The notes: generated by a model from the letters alone, not told the origin. Positions 41,524 through 53,769 are shown, numbered from the stretch's first letter. The stretch: DNA of 64,000 nt from Pezicula radicicola (GCA_003008705.1 PDUO01000037.1:369765-433764); one strand, 5' to 3'. Made by a program: numbers and translations.

Positions 41524-43183
41524 GTGACTGGGAGACAACATGATTTCATTTTAGAAGTTTACCACCCATACCAATCCTGTGATCTCCTGCCAAGGAACGA
41601 CGAAACCGAAATCCTCAATGCCTCGTCGCTTCGCCTCCATGGCATTTCTTGCAAAACGCATACAGCATATCAATTCCCCTTAAATTCGAAAGCATTGCTA
41701 CTTGAAAGTCTCAGGAGGTGTGACAGTTGAGGCGAAGTGAGCACGAAGTGAGCACGAAGCATGAAGTACAAATCACAATAGTTCACCAGGTAGCCAATCG
41801 GTGATTTGGCTTCTGAGACTCCTTTAAACCCCACAGGAAATTAAGGAAAAGTTTCCTCGAGGTCGTCATAGAAAGAGTAGAGCAATATCGGCTCCTGGCC
41901 CGCCGCATTGTAAGGATATGGTTCGGCAGAGTAGGTTGGTCAGAGTAAGCCAGGTGGATCAGAGCTGATGCTTAACATGAAGTGACCCGTGGGACATCAG
42001 TTGAAAGTTCTATACTGACTCGGTGCCTTCAAACAGGGAATTGCCGTTACTGTACTGTAGTCTTACCTCGTCTCCTGGTAAGTTTTCTTGTCTTCTTGAC
42101 ATGATGCCTTTTCTAAATCGTCAACAATGAAAAATTGCACAAGGGTGGCAGCATGACGATCCGGAAGAGTTCATCAGAAACCCCTAAGCTCTGAAGAATT
42201 GGTTAGACAACCTCAGTCACTATCAAAGGATCGCTCTCCAATATATATGAAGAACGTATCACGATTCTCACCACCACAGTCTTTAACAAGCGGACTAGGC
42301 TGAGTTTGCCAGGAGGCTAGCTTCGACGTTTGAGATCGCGTCATCATTGCTGCAGGTTGTCAGCCTCATGTTACCTACCTGCTTTTGCCTTGTCGTACCC
42401 CACGGACATCCCGGTCAGCAACGTGTGGGTATAACGTGGGGGAATACGCCCACCACGAGTTTGATACGGAGGTATGTCTCATTAGGAAAGTGATGAAATA
42501 ACGAACCAAACTGTAATATTTCACAGACACAGTAGAGAGTATTGAAAATATTCACACACGAAAGGCACTATCATTTCGGAATGAGCCAGCGCTGAAAAGA
42601 CCAAGTAGCCTCATGTTTAAAACCTTTCTTCACACCGCGAACCAGCCCTCGATCCCTTATCCTATAATGTAGCATCTCTCTATCACGCACATGTAGCTGG
42701 TATTTCATAGGATCTCGATAGTAGTGCAAGTCTCGTACAATCTTCCATTTGTCTAGCCTTTCCTTCATAATCCATTGAAGTATTTTCCCGTCGCCTTAAC
42801 AAAAACTCTTTAGGGATTGAGTCCTGAATTGGTGCATGTGATTTAGAAGGTCTAGTACTTCTTGATCCAAGTTTTCAAACTGACTGTCATTACAAGGCTC
42901 CAGCACAGGTAAGATTACAGCACACATGGCATCACCAACCCAAGAACAGTCCCTAGACGATAGAGTTGCCAGAATTGGTCGATAATGGAGCCAACGGGGG
43001 TCTAGCGGTTAGCAAGGCCATGTTCGGTATCTTGCATGCTGCAGGCTGCACGCTATATTTCTGTGATCTAGCAGAGGAGTATGCCAGAATTTGATAAGAT
43101 AGGCTAGGCTATCTACCTCCTCATCTTTGTGAGAATAGCCTCATTCCTCTGCTCTTCAGCCAGCCAGTGTTAAATCACCAAGT
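41524..43183. other. Intergenic region with a small unidentified relic
   Basis: On the minus strand 42571-42955 holds a coherent-looking but stop-interrupted frame (AVILPVLEPCNDSQFENLDQ, then after a stop MKERLDKWKIVRDLHYYRDP and QRWLIPK). I do not recognise it. The rest shows no gene. Confidence 0.45.
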
Positions 43184-44025
43184 ATGGCCCACTACTGCAT
43201 CCCCTGCGATTGTGGATTCAGGAGTCGAGGCTCTTTGAAGCAACACCTTGAGTCCCCAGTCCATAACCTCGAGTGCAAACAATGTGACAGGAGCTTTGGC
43301 AGTCAGCCAGCTCTTCAACAGCATCTAAACTCGCCTGCACACATCTTTGACTGCAACGAGTGTGACAAGAGCTTTGGCAGTCAGTCTGCTCTTCAACAGC
43401 ATCTGGACTCGCCAGCGCACATGCCCGAGACTAATGTTGTGTATCTTGGCATCCCTCGCTCTGTCATCAGTCCTGTCTACGCAACTGCAGTTCGATTGCG
43501 CTTTAGACAGCCTACTGTGAACGACATATTGAGAAGACGAAGACCGAGCTGGATGAAACGATAGTGTCTGCCCTAATAGCAGCGGCTCTGCGCCTATTGC
43601 TGATTGATAACACGCCACAAGGCGTTGCGTTGCGAACCGAACAACACCGCATAAAGGCAGCTGAGTCCAAGCACGCTGAGGACACGTTCTGTGCAGAGCT
43701 GAGCCGCCTTAGCTATGTTTATTTCCGCGAAGCCCAGCAATCAGGGGAGGCTGTGACCCCAGAGGTCCGCTTTAAAGAACCGACCTATGTCTGTGGCCAT
43801 TTGTGCTTGTGGCTAGAGTACAAAAACTATTTCGGCTTCCGGTCAAATCCGTTCGTGGCATCAAAGGATAAAAGACAATACCAGAAGTATGCGACTCAGA
43901 TAGGTCCGGGTGCTGTTGTCTATAAACTCGGCTTTGAATCAGGCCACGTAGACATCGATGGAGTAATGACTTTTCGTGAGAAGGAGGTGCTTCAAGACTT
44001 GGAGATGAGATCTTTGAGAACTTGA
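43184..44025 (+). CDS. C2H2 zinc-finger protein with unknown C-terminal domain
   Basis: ATG 43184 gives three C2H2 fingers (CIPCDCGFRSRGSLKQHLESPVH type; Cys-x2-Cys-x12-His-x5-His), each about 27 residues. An intron 43439-43506 (GTGTAT...CTTTAG, 68 bp) in phase 0 joins PETNV to TAYCERHIEKTKTELDETIV, then a helical stretch (IAAALRLLLIDNTPQG, RTEQHRIKAAESKHAEDTFC) and a domain with CGHLCLWLEYKNYFGFR, ATQIGPGAVVYKLGFESGHV; stop 44023-44025, 257 residues. The fingers belong to the same LQQHLxSPAH family as the broken gene at 10839, but the C-terminal domain differs from that gene's RHEGW domain. It could be nucleic-acid binding; function unknown. Intact if spliced as proposed. Confidence 0.65.
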
Positions 44026-44415
44026 ACATCAAGTCACGAATCACACCACCAAGTCTTGCTACTGTTTACTAACGAAGCTCGAGCGGAGGCTCAATTTTGT
44101 GTTGGACTTGACTTCGAAGCAGGCTTTGTTGGCTGATGTGTGTAAGACAAGATGAGATGAAACTTTCATTCTAGAGTAGAGCAAAAGAGAAAATCGAAAC
44201 AAGGCGAGAGATAACAGTACCAACATGGATATTTTTAAAACTCCACTCCAAACTCTATTACCAAATCCTCTAAGTCATAATCCAAACACCATGCTCCTCA
44301 CCACATGCACCAACTCTGACTGGACAAAGCGCTGGATGGGCGTACCCATGCTGTTCCCCTAGCTAGCCTCGCTCGACCCTTCCTCACTACCTGCTCTTGG
44401 GACATCATCAAAGTG

Positions 44416-44817
44416 TTAGGAAACGGTTCCGTGGATGCTCTGTGCGTGATTCTGAAGATGCATCTTATGCTACAGAGACATTCGACAGATCTTGCACCCG
44501 ATCCGATCTCCTTCTTTGATGTGGCCCAGACGCTTCCGCCCGAAGTGCTTTGTCAAGTCTCCTGGACTGCCAAATTTGTAGGTGCGCTTTTTGAACGGTA
44601 AGCTCTGTTCCCCAAGGGAGAGGAAGCAGGTGGTGGTTCTCTTCTCTGTAAACACCAGCAACATAGCGCCACTCAACGCTTGCTTCTCGGCCTCGGCGAG
44701 TGCCAGCTGCGAATTGGTCTCCTTCGACGGCGTCGGACTCGCCTCTTGCGTAGATGGCCTCGCGCGTGGTCTAACACAGTGAACTATAGTAACTGCTGGT
44801 CTGGCGAGATCCCCCAC
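44416..44817 (-). pseudogene. Duplicated C-terminal piece of a DUF3435 recombinase
   Basis: Minus-strand reading KETNSQLALAEAEKQALSGA, TCFLSLGEQSLPFKKRTYKF, GSPGDLTKHFGRKRLGHIKE, CKICRMSL, then TAG 44470-44472 and HKMHLQNHAQSIHGTVS to TAA 44416. It is colinear with the C-terminus of the full gene just upstream (CFVCVGIALSL...TPGDLSKHFRRRHLS...CGVCDMMLKHKMHLQNHALL) but clearly diverged. The catalytic part is absent. It is a separate truncated copy, either a tandem relic or the remains of an older element. Confidence 0.75.
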
Positions 44818-44887
44818 CCATAAGGCGTGTTGATGGACTTGCCGAAGAAGGCGGAATGGGATGCCGCCTCACTGGTTCTCTTAATGC

Positions 44888-47038
44888 TCAAGACACGGTC
44901 CCATGAATCAGAAGGGCATGGTTCTGCAGGTGCATCTTGTGCTTGAGCATCATATCACAGACTCCGCATTCACTACTATCGTTGGCTTGTAGCGTAGACA
45001 AGTGTCTACGTCGGAAGTGCTTACTCAAATCGCCCGGGGTATAGAACTCGTGGATGAGCTCTTCGATGTGAGGATCGTCCGGCGGCAGGGAGAGTGCTAT
45101 GCCGACGCAGACAAAGCATCTCCGCGGTCTCTCTCTCTCATCCTTGACGAACAGGGACATCACAGCGGCCTGCAGTAGGCTCTTGAGTGGTGGGTCCGGG
45201 CTGGAAGAGCCATGCGATTGTTCCGTTGATGCCGAGGACCTCTGAGGCACGGTGCGTCCTTCCTGTACTGTGCAGTACAAAATGATGGCGTCAATGGCCT
45301 CATCCCTCCGCCGGTACTGCCCCTCAAGGTCAGTGTCTGCCGGGGCCTTGAGCGCTTCCATCAATCGCTTCTGTGCTGGTCGCTGAGGACGGCAGGATGT
45401 GTCCGGTGCGGGCTCGGCAAACCCAAGGCCGTCGAGTTGGCGCTCGATATCGTCCACGGCTTGCTCAGCCGTCCAATTGTCTCTGATTTGCTGCTTGAGC
45501 TCTCTCCGCAATCGCTGCTTTTCTTTTCTCCGTGTTTGGTGGACCTCAATATATTCTGTAGACCCTTTGCGCAGTGTCCGGAGCTTTAGGGTCAGGCGCC
45601 GGATGAGAGAATGGGTGTTAACTGATGCGGACTGCTCAGGTGTAAGGTCAACAGGCCGGCGCTTGCTGATGGAGTGGCCGACGCTGCAAGACTGCTTTAC
45701 GAGCGCATGCTGTGACTTTATCCCCTTCAGGATGCTGAAGAGATCTTTGTCTATCTCGCGTCCGAGGTAATGCCTTTGGAGCGGAACCGAGTTGACGTGA
45801 TCCATCGCGAGGTTGCGATGGGCTTCACTCACATCGACTACATATGGCCCCAGGTCAGCTTAGTATAGGGGTAGAAAGTGGAAACAGGGGACAGACCGCT
45901 TGAAGTCCACTCATTGGCAGCATTGTAGCGTAGATTGTAGGGGATGGTTGGAATCTCTAATCCGAGTATCTCGCCAATCCTTCTAATCCACGCTGCCATC
46001 ATCGCATAGGATATGGGTGTGTTGTCGGCTATATCAAAGCCAGTGAGTGTCTAGACAGCCCAGCGGAATACGTAAACGTCTTTCAAATCCTTCCTCAGCG
46101 GCAACTGCATCTCAAGCTCGTCGGGGTGGATATCAAGCGTCTTTAACTGGTGCGGCGAAGTAAGCTTGCGTGCACGGAACGCTTTGTGCCGGAATAAGAT
46201 ACCTAAGAGGAAGACATGCGGGCTCAAGAGCAAGGACTCGGCAAACAACGTCTCAGGGAGTGGATAGGTTTTCCTAGGAAGGTGTTAGCATTTGACACCT
46301 GTTACAGATATCGCGCGGACTTACGCATCCTTCTCCCCGAGGTATGTTTTGGTGAACGCTAGGGTAAACTTGATCAGAATGTTATGTGACCCGCCCTCTG
46401 GATCTCGTACTAGTACGGTCAGGATATCTCCGAATCGCAGTCGTAGCGTCGATGTTGGGCGAGCACCGGCCGGAGCAAGCAGAAGGAGGAAGAGCACAGC
46501 AAGGATCCGTAACTCTCCGAGTTTGAATAACTTTTTCGTCGTGCTTAGTGTCGTCTCGATTTGCTGCTCAAGATTGTCAATCGTCATACAGCGGTTAGCT
46601 CTCCTCTGATCGCTTAGCCCGTGCTTCTTTGCCAGTACTCTAAGAACCTATAGAAGTTAGTGGTGATTGCTGTTAGGAGCTGGTACATGGCAATACCTTA
46701 TGCATGTTGCGATTCAATTTGGGATCCAACTTGTCGCCTGTAGCTCTCTCATAGACGAGCCGAAAGACCTTCCAATATGTGCTTAATGAGCTCTTCTTCT
46801 TGGTCCCGCGTAGCTTCCTACCGTCCTCGTTGACTTTCTGGTTCAGCTTCCAGTCGAAGAAGGCATTGAGCAGGCGGATTGAAATAGACTCAAAAGACTG
46901 TTGAATGTTGATGCTATCTAGTAAACGACGTTGAGCGCCGAAATATTGTTGAGGATCTTTTCCAAGGAAGATAATATAATAAAACCTGTAAGCGAGGATG
47001 ATCAGCCAGGATGGACGAAGATATAGGATGGCAGCCAT
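44888..47038 (-). pseudogene. DUF3435 tyrosine recombinase (Starship-captain/Crypton-related), one in-frame stop
   Basis: ATG 47038. Exons give SISIRLLNAFFDWKLNQKVN, GTKKKSSLSTYWKVFRLVYE, KLDPKLNRNMHK|VLRVLAKKHGL, LRILAVLFLLLLAPAGARPTS (first catalytic Arg in GARPTS), GEKDA|KTYPLPETLFAESLLL, LLSPHVFLLGILFRHKAF, PLRKDLKDVYVFRWAV-stop-TLTG, MMAAWIRRIGEILGLEIPTI, YNLRYNAANEW (second Arg), DVSEAHRNLAMDHVNSVPLQ and RHYL (His and candidate Tyr nucleophile), then a long helical tail and a C2H2-like end (CFVC...CGVCDMM...HLQNHALLIHG) to 44888. Introns near 46280-46330, 46650-46695 and 45855-45910 are normal. The only lesion is TAG 46051-46053, where family members have Arg. DUF3435 enzymes mobilise giant Starship elements, though many are solo relics. 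Confidence 0.83.
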
Positions 47039-47676
47039 CTTGAGTTATCGAGTGGATGGTGGGGATCCATTTTCTGCTCCCTGAAAAGGCTCCTCAGAGG
47101 GTAGGAACAAGAAACGGAAAAGCAGTTGTCGATTTTGGCCACCAGGCACGCGAGCGTTAGAGCAGCGCGAGATTTTGGCAACTCGGCTGCGGAAAACAGC
47201 GACTAAACCTACTAAAAACAGTAGCCAATTTGCCGTCTTATTGTTTAAAAAAGTTTTAATTTATATATTATACTTATAATATAAATAAAAAAATTAAAAA
47301 AATTAACTTTTATTATTAACTTTTATAAACTATTAAAATATAATAATTAAACTTAAAAAAAACTTATATAATAGAAATCTTAGATAATTTTTATAAGAGT
47401 ATATAATATTACTTTAGGTTTATTGTTAGAGGACTATAATTTTATTCTTAGTCTTAAAGTTCTAGGCGTCGTTGTACTTTTGCTTTTTAGGAGAAGAGAA
47501 TTAAATAGTATATTGCTATAAACATGCTTTTACGGCTATAGCTCTCTGCAATGGATTCTAAACAGGGTAGAGATCGATAGTATCCACAAGCAAGCTTTTA
47601 GACGTTGAATATCAAATTCATAAACAGATATATTGGACAAGATTGGCAATTGGTATACTTCTCCTGTCATGACACT
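47039..47676. other. Intergenic region with AT-rich patch
   Basis: 47230-47440 is AT-rich and RIP-like. No gene seen. Confidence 0.5.
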
Positions 47677-47823
47677 TCAGTTCACAATCCCATAATGCTT
47701 CACCTTAGCGGCACCTGCAGCAATCAGTGAAATCGTCCAATCATAGGAAAAGTCGCCCAGAAGTTCATCATCCACATTCTTATCAGATTCCAGATACTCA
47801 ACCGCCAAAGAATTCAAATCATG

Positions 47824-50656
47824 CTAATAGAGAACTCTCTCTGGGTGAGGATGGAGGATGTGAAACCAACGTGATTCCCTGCTAGACAGTCTCTTCGCTT
47901 CCCATGTCCTCTGCTCTTCGATAGGTGGCAGAGTTATCTTCCCAGCCCAATACAAAGCAACGAGAAATGCAGTTTTCTCCCATGTGGTCCAGGATAACGA
48001 TGCGTTTACAACACCAATGAATGCGATACTTTGTAGATTGTAGGTATCGAAGACATGTTGATATAGACCTGGAACGCGGTATCCATCTGTCTTTGGCCGG
48101 ATCTTCTCTGATAGGAAGGGGTAGGTGTAGAAATATCCGGTTGCGAAGACGATAATGTCGACATCCGTGAGTTTCTCACCGTCGGAGAGATTAATGGTAG
48201 ATTCGGATATCGATTCGATGGTTGGAACTACTTGGCTACCTGGACGGAGGAAGACCGTGGGATAGTGCGGATGAGGCGATCTTTGTGAGACGTAGACTGG
48301 AAGTTTTGCATGCGGCAAGGATTGCAGCGAGACGTCGATGGCACTCTCACCTGTTCCAACGAGCAGAATTCGCTATATTTGTTAATTGATCGATCCTAGT
48401 ATGAAGTTTTCGTCACGAAGGTTACCTTGTTCGCGAATTCTTTGCCGGACCTCCAAGTAGAGGTGTGGCGAAGTTCACCCTTCCAGCTATTCAATCCTTT
48501 GATATCTGGGACTCGGGGAACCGAGTTGTGCCCGGTGGCAACCACGAGGTGATCAAAAATCTCCGTATACCATGTATCAGTTCCATCTTCATTCTCTCGG
48601 CGTAATAAAAGGGTCAAATTTCCTGCATCGTCCTTTTCGACATGCTCAAGCGTGGTGTTGTAGGTGATTAGATCATCATACTGGTGAGCAGTCTTGCTAA
48701 CACTCTCGGAAATCTGAGCACCTGACAAAAATGGCCCAGTCTCCGCTTGCGGGGTAGGTAAATGGAAACTGGATCCTTCAGACATGACATTGTATGGAAT
48801 GTTAGCTTGCAAATTTTCGTACAAGGGACTTGAAGTGAACCGTTGTTGTTCATTCCGAGGGAGCGTAACAGGAAATGGTCCTGGTGGAGTTTCCAAAGGC
48901 GGATTGACGACTTCGGCTACATCACCAGGGAAGACTGGTACGGTTGTTGAAGTTTCGTCATAGACCCAGCTCCCACCTGGGACAGCCTTTCGCTCGAAAA
49001 TACGCATGTCAAACCCCCCGACTCTTTTGAACGCGCTGGCTGTTTCGATGCCGCTGATGCCTGCTCCAATGATAGCCACCTTTCTAAGGGCAGTTTGAGG
49101 ATGATGTGGGATAACGTTCTCTTTTGTGTCGTTATTTGTCTCGCTGTGTTCCCTCTTGGTGCCATTTGCGATGGTACTATTGCTGAATCCGTTGACTTGA
49201 GTTTTGCGCGGACCTCGGGGAACCCATGGAGAATCATGTATTTCTTCTTGAGAAACTGGGCCACCATACTCCTTGTAAGTGACGTAGCCCTTGGCGCCGT
49301 GGGTGTAGAAAGTGCTTCGATCATATGGAGTGAGTGGATAGCCGTAGCGGATTCTTCTAACAATATCTGGATTTGAGATGAAGCGACGGCCAAAAACAAT
49401 GCCATCCGCCAGGTTCTCCTGAACAGTGAGAAGGGATGTTGCCGATGTATGTCCACCATTGCCGAAGAGGACTGTTGGATTGAAAGAAGGGGTTCTTGGT
49501 TTGACTTCTTGTATTAATTTCCGGAATGGTCGAAGAGATATGTCCTCGGGTGCTATACCCTTTGCTACCAATCTCTCCAGGTTCTGTTCGAACCCGAGAT
49601 TCCTGGATACGCGAGCTTCACCGACACTCAGAAAGGCAACTCCGCGCTTTGCAAGCTCTTTTGAAAGATGCAGAATCTGTTCAAGTGGCTGCGACCCATC
49701 GGTTTCATGGAAACTATGAATGTGAGTTTTGTTTCTGGGTACCAGCTATCAACTGTCGCCACTTGGACTTACTTAGAGAATGGGCTCAGTCTAACACCAA
49801 TCCTCTGGTACCCAACGACTTCGGATATGGCATCTACAACTTCCAGAGTCAAGCGGGACCTGTTCTCCACAGACCCTCCATATATATCGCTGCGTTGATT
49901 GATGTTGTCATGCAAGAACTGATCAAGTAGAAATCCATTTCCTGCCAGAATCTGTAGCATATTAGTCAATTACTTGTAACGTATTTTCAGCTTGATGCTC
50001 ACCTCAATACCATCTGCTCCTGCTTTAACTGCATTGATTGATGTGTTCTTGAAGTTCTGCTTCAACTTCACGATCTCTTCAATAGTCAAAGAATGAGGCA
50101 CCCCGAAGCTCTCGCCCGAATGGGTGTTGATACCGGACTCGCCGAAACTAGAAGCCGTGACGGCGTGGTAACCATAGTCAGGTTCCGGAAGGCCCTCTCT
50201 ATCAAGACCTGCTTTAACCAAGGCCGGGGAAGTAGCACGTCCCGCATGATACAGCTGTTGAAACCATATACCGCCACCTTCATGGACAGCATTGATAACA
50301 TGAGCAAGGGCATTTATTTGATCCTGTCGTTGAAGCCCAACCTGATAGGTTGAGAGCAGGTAGCTTGAAGTCACTCCCGTGGCCTGAGAAATAAACAGAC
50401 CTCCTGGGGTGACTCGCTGCGCAAAGTACAGCGCTGCCAAAGGCGATTCGTAACCTTTCAAGCTCCTCGATCTGCCAAGAGCTGCATGTACGATGCGATG
50501 GGATAAGGTGAAAGCGCCAACTTTCAAAGGCTTGAAGAGTGTTGCAGAAAGTCGATCGAATCCCTCCGGGAGCTTGACTTCATCGTCAGACACATCGGTT
50601 AATCCGCTGGTTGGGCCCCTGGAATTGGCATTGGCTACTAATTCCAGAACCGACAT
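47824..50656 (-). CDS. Fused old-yellow-enzyme / flavin-containing monooxygenase
   Basis: ATG 50656 (MSVLELVANANSRGPTSG). Residues about 30-400 are an FMN old-yellow-enzyme barrel: LFKPLKVGAFTLSHRIVHAA, GGGIWFQQLYHAGRATS, GIE|ILAGNGFLLDQFLHD, DIYGGSVENRSRLTLEV, FGRRFISNPDIVRRI. After a Ser/Asn-rich linker a second enzyme starts: KVAIIGAGISGIETASAF (FAD GxGxxG), HLVVATGHNSVPRVPDIKG, SWKGELRHTSTW (FMO-identifying type), RILLVGTGESAIDVS (NADPH GxGxS), DIIVFATGYFYTYPF. Three short introns (near 49740-49770, 49960-50010, 48375-48425) splice cleanly; about 885 residues. An ene-reduction followed by N- or Baeyer-Villiger-type oxygenation in one polypeptide is inferred. The TAG at 47824 is probably premature: 48 further family-like residues (DLNSLAVEYL...AKVKHYGIVN) follow in frame to TGA 47677. 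Confidence 0.88.
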
Positions 50657-51757
50657 TCTGAGAGTAAACAAAGGTCCTCCTTGACAAACAGACAAAAGCG
50701 AGTGATATAATCTCAACAATTTTTTGATCAATGTATTGTGGATCTTTCGATACTTATAGGAAGCTCTGAGATTGTCACATTGGGATGTAACATCGAGATA
50801 TCGCCTAATTCCTCATCGAAAGTCTACTTCATGCCCCGAGAACACCAAGTTGTAGAAATTTCAAGCAATCATTGCGTGCTTTTTTTTTCACACTTCTGGG
50901 ACAATATTTGGTGGGTCAGGCAGGCCTCTGCATCAAATTCGATAAGTCAACCATCAATCTCCTCGGCTGTGCCCCCAGATCACTAATCCTCATGAACCGG
51001 AAAGGCCGAATATTTGGCCAACCTATTCGCGGGCATGACTCGAGCTCAGCATACAAGAATTACCATATATGATGGTATGAGACGAGATTACTGGAGCAAA
51101 TTATATGTTTCTTGAGAATTGTGAGGCGGCTCATCTTATGTTCGAATTCATCACGATCGCCTGAGCAACAATAGCTGTGAAATTAGGTTGGCATAGGTAC
51201 TGCAACTATCACAGACTGTTTATCCAGGCTTATACAGGGCTAGTACTTGTCCCATGTGCTTTGGCGACTCTCGAGATGATCTCTTCCCGTATGGGAAACT
51301 TCCCAAAATTCCTAATCGTAAACAAAGCTGGAATTTTTTCTCTGTTCTCTCGGTGAAAGGACTGTACCAAGATCCCAAGGGACGGACTTCTGACTCCAGA
51401 TGGAGAGCTCATCCGCAATCCCACTCTTGGGAACTTATCCTGCCGGCTAGATATGATCAAAGATGAAAAGCCCTATCTTTCAGTCCACTTGCAGTAAGCC
51501 TAGCCTGCGTTCTGCATTCTAATTTCCAGCCATTTTAGCATCTCTCTCTTTCTGCAGTCTGATGTGGCTTGAGAAGTCTTAGTTGCGCAATCATAGTTTC
51601 GATGATGCTATTTTGCTCCTCGAGACCTGCTCGAGATCTAGGCTTTGTAAGACATCCATTTTCCATAGCTATTTAACGAGAGATATTTGATACAAAAGAA
51701 AAATATAACCTCGCAAAGTCAAGGGGACTCCTTTCCATACTCTTTTGTGCCTGTGCC
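50657..51757. other. Intergenic region, no gene seen
   Basis: Upstream region of the OYE-FMO gene and of the permease relic. Small open frames lack support. Confidence 0.5.
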
Positions 51758-53600
51758 TTGTCTGTCTTCACAATAACATCTATCAATCAGGAAAAGTCAG
51801 CCAAAGGATCAGATGACCTCAAAGCTGTTGAAGTTTTAATCGACCCCTCTCTTGACCCAAAGTCTGAGATTACAGGACAGAAAGGAGCCGATGTCGCCTA
51901 TGCTGCTTTCCAGGAAAGTCAGGGGTTCGAAATCACAGAAGAGCAATTCAATTGTGTGCGTCATAAAATTGACCTTCACCTGATGCCGTAAGTTCCTTGA
52001 TATACAGAGCAACTTTCATTTCATGTAGTGATATATTGCTGACAGCGTGTCAGCTTGCTTATGGTAACGATTTCCTCCAATATTTCGACAAACAGGCCAT
52101 CATCTATGCCATCAACTACAACATGAGAGCAGATCTCCATCTCATTGGAACACAGTACTCCTAGGCTAATTTCATCTTTTACTTCGGTTATCTGGTTTGG
52201 CAGTTCCTGTCTCTCCTACTGATGCAGCGCTTTCCAGTCGGCGCATATTTCCCTAACCCTAATCCCAGGTTTTTCTGTGGGGCGTTTTCAGTTTTGGGGT
52301 TGCGAGCGCAACGAACTTCGCTGGTTTTGCTACCTTGAGGTTTTTGATTGGTGCTGCTGAGTCCGTTCAATTGGCTGCTTTTGCGTAAGTGTTAGAATCA
52401 ATACAGTTTCCCTTGGTTTCCTTGGCCCTAACTGGGAGTTTCTTACCTAGCTTGATTACCGGAATGTACTACAAGAGAAAGGAACAGCCTTTCCGCCTAC
52501 TAGGCTGGAGGTTCTCTTCTCCTACGGAGTAGGGCATTTTGGGAGCAGTATAGCCTTGTGGAAATACCCTTTCCTAATTAGTGGTGCTCTATCGGTGACA
52601 TGGGCAGTGGTTCTCTAGTTCACTCTCCCTTCTAATCCAACCACAGCATGGTTTCTCACTCACGAAGAACGTCTCATTGCTATTGCACGAGTTCAAGAGA
52701 ACCAAACAGGCGTGGAGTCGACGGTTTTCAAGAAGGAACAGGCTGTTGAGGCTTTGTTAGACCCGAAGGTGTGGATTACAGCTCTCTCGACCGGTTCTGG
52801 AAACATCCTTAGGGGAGTTGGTGCTGTGAGTTGATGTGCCCCATCCCTGCATTTGAGATTTAATTCCTAATCCCTTTCTATTAGTTTGCCGCAATAATCA
52901 TTCGAGGCTTCGGATTCACCGCGCTCCAAACAGCCTTAATCCAATGCCCCACTGGTCTAATTGACCTTATTGCACTCGTCTTTCTCACAACACTAGCAAC
53001 ATACACCCCCAATTCTCGTCTCATACTCGGAGCTATTACAACGGCTATGGCCATGTCAGGCGCTATGATCCTATATGCTATTGAGCCAACTAATCGATGG
53101 CTTGGAATAACCGGTTTTTGGCTCGCTACTGGCTTTATCCCGTCTGGGTTTATTCTCGGTCTCGGAGCTATATCTACAAATATTGGTGGACATACTAAGA
53201 AGATTACCGCTTAGGCGTTGTATTTCATTTGCTATTCGGTTGGCAGTAAGTCCTCTGATACTTCTTGTCTAGAGATTTTCGCAGAGGCTGTACTAATAGT
53301 CCTACGGATATCGTAGGCTCCCAGCTCTATACTAAAGCACTATACCGACAGGGTCTCCGTGCCAATGTCGTTTCCCTGGCTTTAGTTGTAGTCCTGGGAA
53401 TTGCACAGATTGCCTACCTAACATGGGAAAATAAGAAGCGTTGGGCTTACATAGAAGCTCACAGACACGAGATGAACGAGGCTGATTTCCAATTCCGCGA
53501 CCTTACAGATAAACAGGACCCGTTTTGTTTTAATGTCCTGTAGACCGAGTTTGCGTCGGAGGGATGTGAGATTAAAGGTTCGTTCTGGTATATCTTGGGT
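51758..53600 (+). pseudogene. Dal5-type MFS (anion:cation symporter, allantoate permease-like), dead
   Basis: Plus-strand pieces in order: VLIDPSLDPKSEITGQKGAD, EITEEQFNCVRHKIDLHLMP, YGNDFLQYFDKQAIIYAINY, TQYS-stop-ANFIFYFGYLVWQF, LLMQRFPVGAYFP, FAGFATLRFLIGAAESVQLA, MYYKRKEQPFRLLGW, FLTHEERLIAIARVQENQTG, LDPKVWITALSTGSGNILRG, FGFTALQTALIQCPTG, IEPTNRWLGITGFWLATGFI, GAISTNIGGHTKKITA-stop. These are hallmarks of the fungal allantoate/nicotinate permease family (12 TM, plasma membrane, uptake of small organic anions). Several TGG/TGN-to-TAG changes (for example near 52162 and 53213) and frame breaks around 52270 and 52530 abolish it. No ATG was found at the expected start. Confidence 0.82.
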
Positions 53601-53769
53601 TGAATAACAGGGAGATGATTTGCTGTGAGTATAAATACAATGAGTAGTTTCCATGCGTTGGTATTATGAATCTATTTTCTCTTTCTTAAGTGCCGAATGT
53701 GGTTAGTAAGCTTGCTGCTGTTGCTCAGGCGCTAATTACCCTCAGCTTACCCTCGACTCAGCCAATTCT

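Noticed and set aside
45399..45770. Plus-strand open frame opposite the DUF3435 gene
   Set aside because: Shadow of the conserved minus-strand frame.
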